Origin: Lucifuga dentata
Taxonomy: Eukaryota > Chordata > Actinopteri > Ophidiiformes > Bythitidae
NCBI GenBank assembly: GCA_014773175.1
Contig: VXCM01000413.1
Coordinates: 62,001 to 126,000 of the forward strand
Direction: 5' to 3'
DNA length: 64,000 nt
Positions within the stretch are counted from its first letter, which is position 1. Every line of letters begins with the position of its first letter. The notes beneath the pieces were generated by a model. It worked only from the letters and a program-made list of their open reading frames with translations. It was not told where the DNA came from and did no database searches. Shown here one piece after another: positions 58,742-64,000 of the stretch. A program made the position numbers and the translations under genes.

Positions 58742-60651
58742 CTTCATCAACTAATCATAAACCTTAGAGTTTTTTTTTTTTTCCGCCATTGGTGTCACAC
58801 AATAAAATTGTCCGTACAGGAACAAAAGTTGCTGAAATACAGTTCCGCACAATCCGCGCAACGGCAGAAGGACATGCACCAGAAATTTTTCGTTTAGGTA
58901 TCGTGGGAAATATTAGAATGTGAACAAGACTTTTCAGTTGTAACTGCTAACTTTCTTACTGCGATTGTTGCTGATCTTCACACACACATACACACAAATA
59001 ATGATATGCTTCAGGTAGTAGAAAGTTATGAAAAGTTACGGAAGAAAAGTGAGGAAACGTGTGAAAACAACCATCCAGTATTTGCAGATACACGGCCAGG
59101 AGTCCGTAAAGGGCATAATGCCTTTGTAAACTATGCGCTCATAGTGCACAAAATGGCAAAATAGTTATGATAATTACAATTATTAAGTTACAATAATTTC
59201 ACTGAGTGGTTATTTCTAGCCAAAAGGAAATGGATTTTTAGATTACGAGGAAGACCTTGAAGGCACCATGAGACAAGATAGCCATGGTTAGCATGCGCAG
59301 TGATGGACACAGCAGCTGTTTTGATAAGATGTAGTATTAGCTCTCCAGATATTCAGCACATTTAAACATGTTTTTTTTAATTAGCAAAACTTTCTGATTC
59401 ATCTATGCGATATTAAATACCGAACCTGATTCGAGCAGGGAATCAATAACAGGTAATTGTATGGGATCAACACTACCATTTGAGAGTCTGTTACTATTGG
59501 TATATTTAATGTTTCGTAAACATCCTTGGCTCGAGTACCATTAAAGTTAATGATATACAGTAGTTGTTATGTCGATATATTGTGGTGGTGTAACTGTTTT
59601 GTAATTACCGTTAGTTTTGTAGGTTACATTGGTATTCACGTATAATTTACTTTTAAGAGAATTCACTTTGAAACAGTACATCCATGTGATCCCGACCTCC
59701 CTTTAAAAAACTTAATTTAAAGTTTATCGATAATAATGAATTTCCTTTAACATACAACTAAAGAGATTTTCTGCAACAGTATGAGCCATTCTATAATTCG
59801 GGATTATTTTTGAACATACTGGCAGTGTTTTATTTTAGTAAAATATCAGCCTTTAAAACTGGTTAGATGGCATTCCCTTCATTAAAATAAACAGACTGAA
59901 GGAGATGTGTCAGTTTGCTGAAGACTCCGAACCGATCAGAAAAACATTTAGCTAAAATGTGACTATCAGTGTCACAAGTATTTTATTGGATCTGTACCTT
60001 GGCTGGTAAGAAACTGAATGTTTTGACGTAATCTGTACATACCACAGGACTATTTTACTGAACTAAAAACGAGAGAACTAAAGAAAACGGAGGAACTAAA
60101 AACTGTTTAGAATCAGAGTTAAATCTTGGACCTTGAACTAAACGTACTAAAAAAAAAAAAAAAAAAAAAAACAGCGGGGTGTGGCTTGACCTTGTCCCAT
60201 GATAAATACGGAATAATATTTACTGACTGCTAGAACAAAGCTGTGTCATGATGAATGAGGAAGTGGTTAGGCATTGGCTAACTTTACACAAAATCAATCA
60301 CTTGTCTTCCGCTTAGTAGAAATACATGTCACAACTGGCCTGATTTCAACACATGCAAATGCACAGAATGGAGCTGGGCGGGTCTTGCTAAATAACATTT
60401 ACTGTTTGAGCCAAAAAAATTCCAAAAGTCTTCATAATGACCTCTCTAGAAGATTCACTTCACAGGATTGGGGAATTCTGTCAGTGAAAGTGAGTAACTG
60501 CAGCAATGCACTTGTCAGTTCTTCAGTGAGATGCCTTCAAGCAAACCACATAACCGTCTCACACAAAGTTAAACACTGAGATGGTGGGATGTGCAATTAG
60601 TCCTGGATAAATAAAGGTTAAAATGTCTTTCTTGTTTTTACAGTGCTGTAG
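58742..60651. other. Shared upstream region of two divergent genes
   Basis: The start codons of the minus-strand C3orf38 homologue and the plus-strand glutaredoxin-DEP-DUF547 gene are 1.9 kb apart. Before the plus-strand ATG there is a TTTTTACAG acceptor-like site ending at 60643, and a good donor AAAGTGAGTAAC at about 60490, so a 5' UTR intron is possible. AGCATGCGCAGTG near 59291 resembles an NRF1 half-site. A poly-A tract lies at 60150-60170. The frame at 60274-60579 overlaps the presumed 5' UTR and has no recognisable similarity. Confidence 0.45.
58783..58792 (-). promoter_or_regulatory. CCAAT-box / YY1-like word upstream of the C3orf38 homologue
   Basis: On the minus strand CCAATGGCGG lies about 42 bp before the ATG. 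It combines a CCAAT box with ATGGCGG, the core of YY1 sites that often sit at the start of short 5' UTRs. The position fits a TSS-proximal element, but no transcript data are available. Confidence 0.35.
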
Positions 60652-63600
60652 ATGGAGGAATCTGAAAGAAGTGCTCAGGGCCGGGTAACAGTGTACTCCA
60701 TCCTGGGCTGCCCCCACTGTGCGCAGGCTAAGGCCACTCTGGGGCAATTGGGCGTTCAAGTATATGATGTGGACGTGGGGAGGCATCCACAGCTGAAGGC
60801 CAAATTGAAGGAGCTGACAGGACGCAGCACTGTCCCTCAGATCTTCTTCAACAACGTTCATGTCGGCGGCAGTGATGACCTGCAGAAACTGGTGAGAATG
60901 AAGAGGAACAAGTACAAATTTGCCACCATTCTAAGGCTGACATCGTGCGTGATGATCCTGGGTCATGGGCAGGTTGTTACAGGCCTCCACTGAATCAGGG
61001 TGTGTCAGTGTAATGCAGTGCATTGGGTGCTGTAGTATGCAGTTGCATGATACTCTATATGTGCCAGATATTAATTTTGGAATACCGTCTGCTAGCAAGC
61101 AGTGCTATCTTTGTTTTAACCAGTCATACACTGTGACATACAAGATAATAATGTGCACAACTGAAAACACATATAGTAAATTTAAAACAGGGGTGCACTA
61201 CATTAAAAGGAGAAAAAAAGAGTTATATCACTTCTACAACCTTTTGTATGTGTTCATCTGTTTCACCTCCTTAGTCTCCTGAAGAGCTTCAGAGGTTGGT
61301 GAATCTTGTCAAGGAAGAGCCTCTTCCAGCAGATGCTCCACCTCTGCCAGAGGAGAACCAGACAGGGGACACAGTTGGAGAGACTGATGGAGGTGAGAAA
61401 TTTATGACTGTTTCTTTTGCTGCAAATTACAGTATTGTGCTTTTTGTGCTTGGGTGGAATCCTTCAATGGGTTGATATGTTGTCATATGATTAAAGGAAC
61501 CAAACCAATTAGAAAAGTCCCTTTTAGTGACATACTGTATTAACATTTGATTTTAAGCTTATTTACTGTACCTTCAGGTATCCCTAAAAGTATTGAGCCA
61601 TATTTGGTTGAGCTGGTTTTACATAGTCTTGTTTGTTTGAAGGTGAGCCAAGAAGAGGATTATGAAACAGTGCTGGCATATGTGGAAAGTCTGGTCTAAC
61701 AGACTTGGCTTTCTTTGGGTGTGTGCAGGTGTGTGTGCGGGCATGTGTGTGCGGGCATGTGTGCACAGTTCTGTCATCGCTCAACTCTTGTCACTCATGC
61801 CAATACAGTTGGTAGAAGACACTTGATACCCTGGATGAGCCAAGCAGCACTAGTCCTCCTGTTGCTCCCTACTTAGTAAACAAAACTCTGTCCAAAGTGG
61901 TCGTCCATCTTGTTCTTTTATCTAATTACAAAAATTACATGTGATCAATTTGTGACTGATCCATTCCAAAAATTCTTTATGAAAAATGTAATCAGATGTG
62001 ACATGAAGCTTTGACCTGACCTATTTCAGGTGATTTCTTTTGACCAACCTCTTATATTTTTGTGAATATGCTCAACTTCATACATGCACATGTTCTTGTT
62101 TATGTGTGTGTGTCCATGTATGTGTCTGTCTGTGTATGTGTGGCTTGACGTATTCCTGCCCTGGCAGAGTTTAAGTGTGAGAGGGATGAGTTGGTGGACC
62201 TGGTAGAGGACTTCAAACACTGCGGTGTGATTGGCTCACATAGGAGGGGGCTGACTTTTTACAAAAAGAGCTTCTCAGGTGATGAGCTGGTTGATTGGCT
62301 GCAGAAACAAAAGGGCATGGGTAAGTAGCAGTAGTAGTAGTAGTTTGATTTTTGGGGACTGATTCAAACAATGTCATTTTAGTCAACAAAGTCAATGTCC
62401 TCAATCCAACAAAGTGTCGCCTAATATAGATCTATTCATTTGTGATGTAACTGTGGCCCTGTGTGTGCTAGCCAGGGCTGAAGCCTTTAATACTGGCCAG
62501 GCCTTGTTGCAGAAGAAGTACATGGTCAGTGTGCATGGCTGTAAACAGCAGGACGGACAGTTTGGAGAGGGGACAGACACTGGGGACACACTGTACAGGC
62601 TGCTGGAGCACGACCCTCATTCAGCCCTCAACACAGGACAGACTGCAGCATGCAAACCCATCCAGGGTAGGTCAGGTCCGGGCTAGGATGGGAGGAGACA
62701 CCACAACACATGCTGCTTTTCAGGTTCTGCCTGTCTAGAGTCCTTCCATGTTCCCTAATTTTTGTTCTGCTGCTGGCTTGATCCTTTTAGGAGTTTGAGC
62801 CTTATCTCCGGTCCTGGAATGTGTCACTGAGCTTTGCTTTGTGGTGTTCCAAAGTCGGGCTTGACTGATTCATTGGGCTGATAATGTCAATTGAAAATAT
62901 GTGTCATTCCATCAGTGATATCCATCAGTATGGGAGATATCATCTAGTCTGTTTGATCTGCAGAAAACTTTTCAAAACTAAGATGATCTCTGATTTGATC
63001 GCTGATGATTTTGATTGAATTCATACAAATGGAAGTCCCATTTGGATGAATCTGTGCTGTTTTAATTGCTTAGTATCTGAATGACATTATGTCAAAATGT
63101 ATTATTCAAGCCCTGTTTCTAAACCTTGTTCTTTGTTTGTTGGTGGTTTGGTATGGTGACTGATAGATTAACGTTTGTTGTTTTCATTTAGTCTGATATC
63201 TTTGTTCTGTGGTGGGGGGGAATGCCAGGCTTTGTATTGTATTAATTAGTGGATGTTCACAACACTCAAGAGGCTGACTAACATGCTAATCAATGCTCTA
63301 CTACAGGGCTAATAGTGATGGATTTTGTCATTAGATCCACTGCATTGTCATAGTCCTGGAGCTGTGCTAACAGACTGGCTCTTCTTACATCCATGCTCTT
63401 TACATTCAGATTTTGCTTTGGTGCAATTAATTAAAAGCAACATGAATAATCTCTGTTTCTCCCTCAGCTGCTGAGCTCTCTTTGCTTTTACGGGAGATGA
63501 TTCTGAAACTGTTCTCTGAGCATCTCTCTGCTGATGGCAAGGTAACATCCTTATTGGCTCATACCTTCCAAAGCTACAGTATTTGGACTGAAACACTTAT

Positions 63601-63859
63601 TTAAAAAAAAAAAAAAAAAAAAAAGACTTAAGAGGTTTTACCTGTGTTCTTTCTCTCACAGTCTGTGGACTACAAAGGCATGTCAGCGAACCCTGTGTTT
63701 GAGCGTTACTGTGAACTCGCCATTCAGCTGCAGAGGGTGGAGCTGCTTTCACTGAGCCGTGAGGAGAAGCTGTCTTTCTTCATCAACATCTACAATGCCT
63801 TGGTCATCCATGGGTACCTCCGCCTGGGGGCCCCCACCAACATGTGGCAAAGATACAGA
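60652..63859 (+). CDS. Glutaredoxin - DEP - DUF547 fusion protein, partial (runs off the right edge)
   Basis: Six exons join in frame: 60652-60891, 61275-61392, 62168-62320, 62472-62666, 63468-63541 and 63662-63859, all with GT-AG junctions (phases 0, 1, 1, 1, 0, and 0 at the open end). They give 326 residues. Residues 1-80 form a glutaredoxin domain with the active-site CPHC at 20-23, the cis-proline motif TVPQIFFN (Pro62) and GG at 72-73. Residues 81-119 are an acidic, Pro-rich linker. Residues about 124-205 form a DEP domain (FKHCGVIGSHRRGLTFYKKS, then FSGDELVDWLQKQKGMARAE, then LLQKKYM). From about residue 236 a DUF547 domain begins (NPVFERYCELAIQLQRVELL, then FFINIYNALVIHGYLRLGAP) and continues past the window. 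The same three-domain order is known from plants and various animals. The glutaredoxin part suggests glutathione-dependent thiol chemistry and DEP suggests membrane or GPCR-linked targeting; the role of DUF547 is unknown. The last donor is GTAGGA, which is weaker than the others. Confidence 0.9.
61393..62167. other. Intron 2 of the glutaredoxin-DEP-DUF547 gene
   Basis: Bounded by GGAG|GTGAGA and CTGGCAG|AG. It contains GT-rich sequence (61716-61765 and 62096-62142) and no further exon. Confidence 0.8.
62667..63467. other. Intron 4 of the glutaredoxin-DEP-DUF547 gene
   Basis: Bounded by CAGG|GTAGGT and TCCCTCAG|CT. The exon 4 frame stays open some way into it, which explains the long ORF seen there. 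Nothing else is recognised. Confidence 0.8.
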
Positions 63860-63907
63860 GTAGGAACACACAGCTCCATTTTAAGATGCTATGCTGTTTC
63901 TCAAAGC

Positions 63908-63960
63908 CACAGTGGTGCCTCACAAAAGTGGGTACACCCTTGGTGATTTGGTAATGTTTT
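63908..63960. mobile_element. Possible Tc1/mariner-type terminal fragment in intron 6
   Basis: CACAGTGGTGCCTCACAAAA followed by GTGGGTACACCC resembles the terminal inverted repeat of Tc1/mariner-derived elements common in fish introns. Only about 35 bp is recognisable before the window edge approaches. Confidence 0.3.
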
Positions 63961-64000
63961 CACAACAGCTTCCTCCCAGTTACTCTAAGAACTCAAGGAA

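Noticed and set aside
62414..62738. Two overlapping plus-strand frames taken as separate small genes
   Set aside because: The first is exon 4 of the glutaredoxin-DEP-DUF547 gene read into its introns, and the second is the same DNA out of frame.

Overview
The window is vertebrate nuclear DNA, most likely from a ray-finned (teleost) fish. The evidence is intron-split genes with GT-AG junctions, dense dinucleotide to tetranucleotide microsatellites, a DANA/V-SINE-type tRNA-derived SINE, an RTE-clade LINE, CR1/L2-type LINE tails and several families of small inverted-repeat DNA transposons. There is no sign of bacterial gene organisation. The sequence is a draft assembly: 17 isolated single Ns and one NNNN run occur, most of them at homopolymers or microsatellites.

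The first 55 kb carry no complete protein gene that I can recognise. From 1 to 36 kb the DNA is intergenic or intronic and rich in repeats: an RTE LINE insertion (2562-3806), copies of a TTAA-flanked MITE (1914-2527, 12514-13095, 14910-15395, fragment near 8330-8545), a degenerate MADF-domain fragment (about 5398-5690), and two inverted copies of a roughly 1 kb composite DNA transposon, each with the same SINE inside (6996-7988 and 17842-18870). At 36.4-36.7 kb there is a GC-richer, promoter-like block ending in a two-codon start (ATG AAG) directly followed by a consensus splice donor. This is probably the first coding exon of a gene whose other exons I could not find. From 36.7 to 55.7 kb the DNA is again non-coding, with a second inverted-repeat element family and LINE tails.

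The last 8 kb hold two genes in head-to-head orientation. On the minus strand, 58741-55802, a four-exon gene encodes a clear homologue of human C3orf38 (301 residues as read here). On the plus strand, starting at 60652 and running off the right edge, six exons encode the first 326 residues of a glutaredoxin - DEP - DUF547 fusion protein. About 1.9 kb separates the two start codons and probably contains both promoters.

I found no CRISPR array, rRNA, free-standing tRNA gene or novel multi-gene system. The most interesting items are the glutaredoxin-DEP-DUF547 gene, the orphan first exon at 36.6 kb, the SINE-carrying DNA transposon pair, and a systematic assembly artefact in which the same sequence is written twice on either side of a single N.
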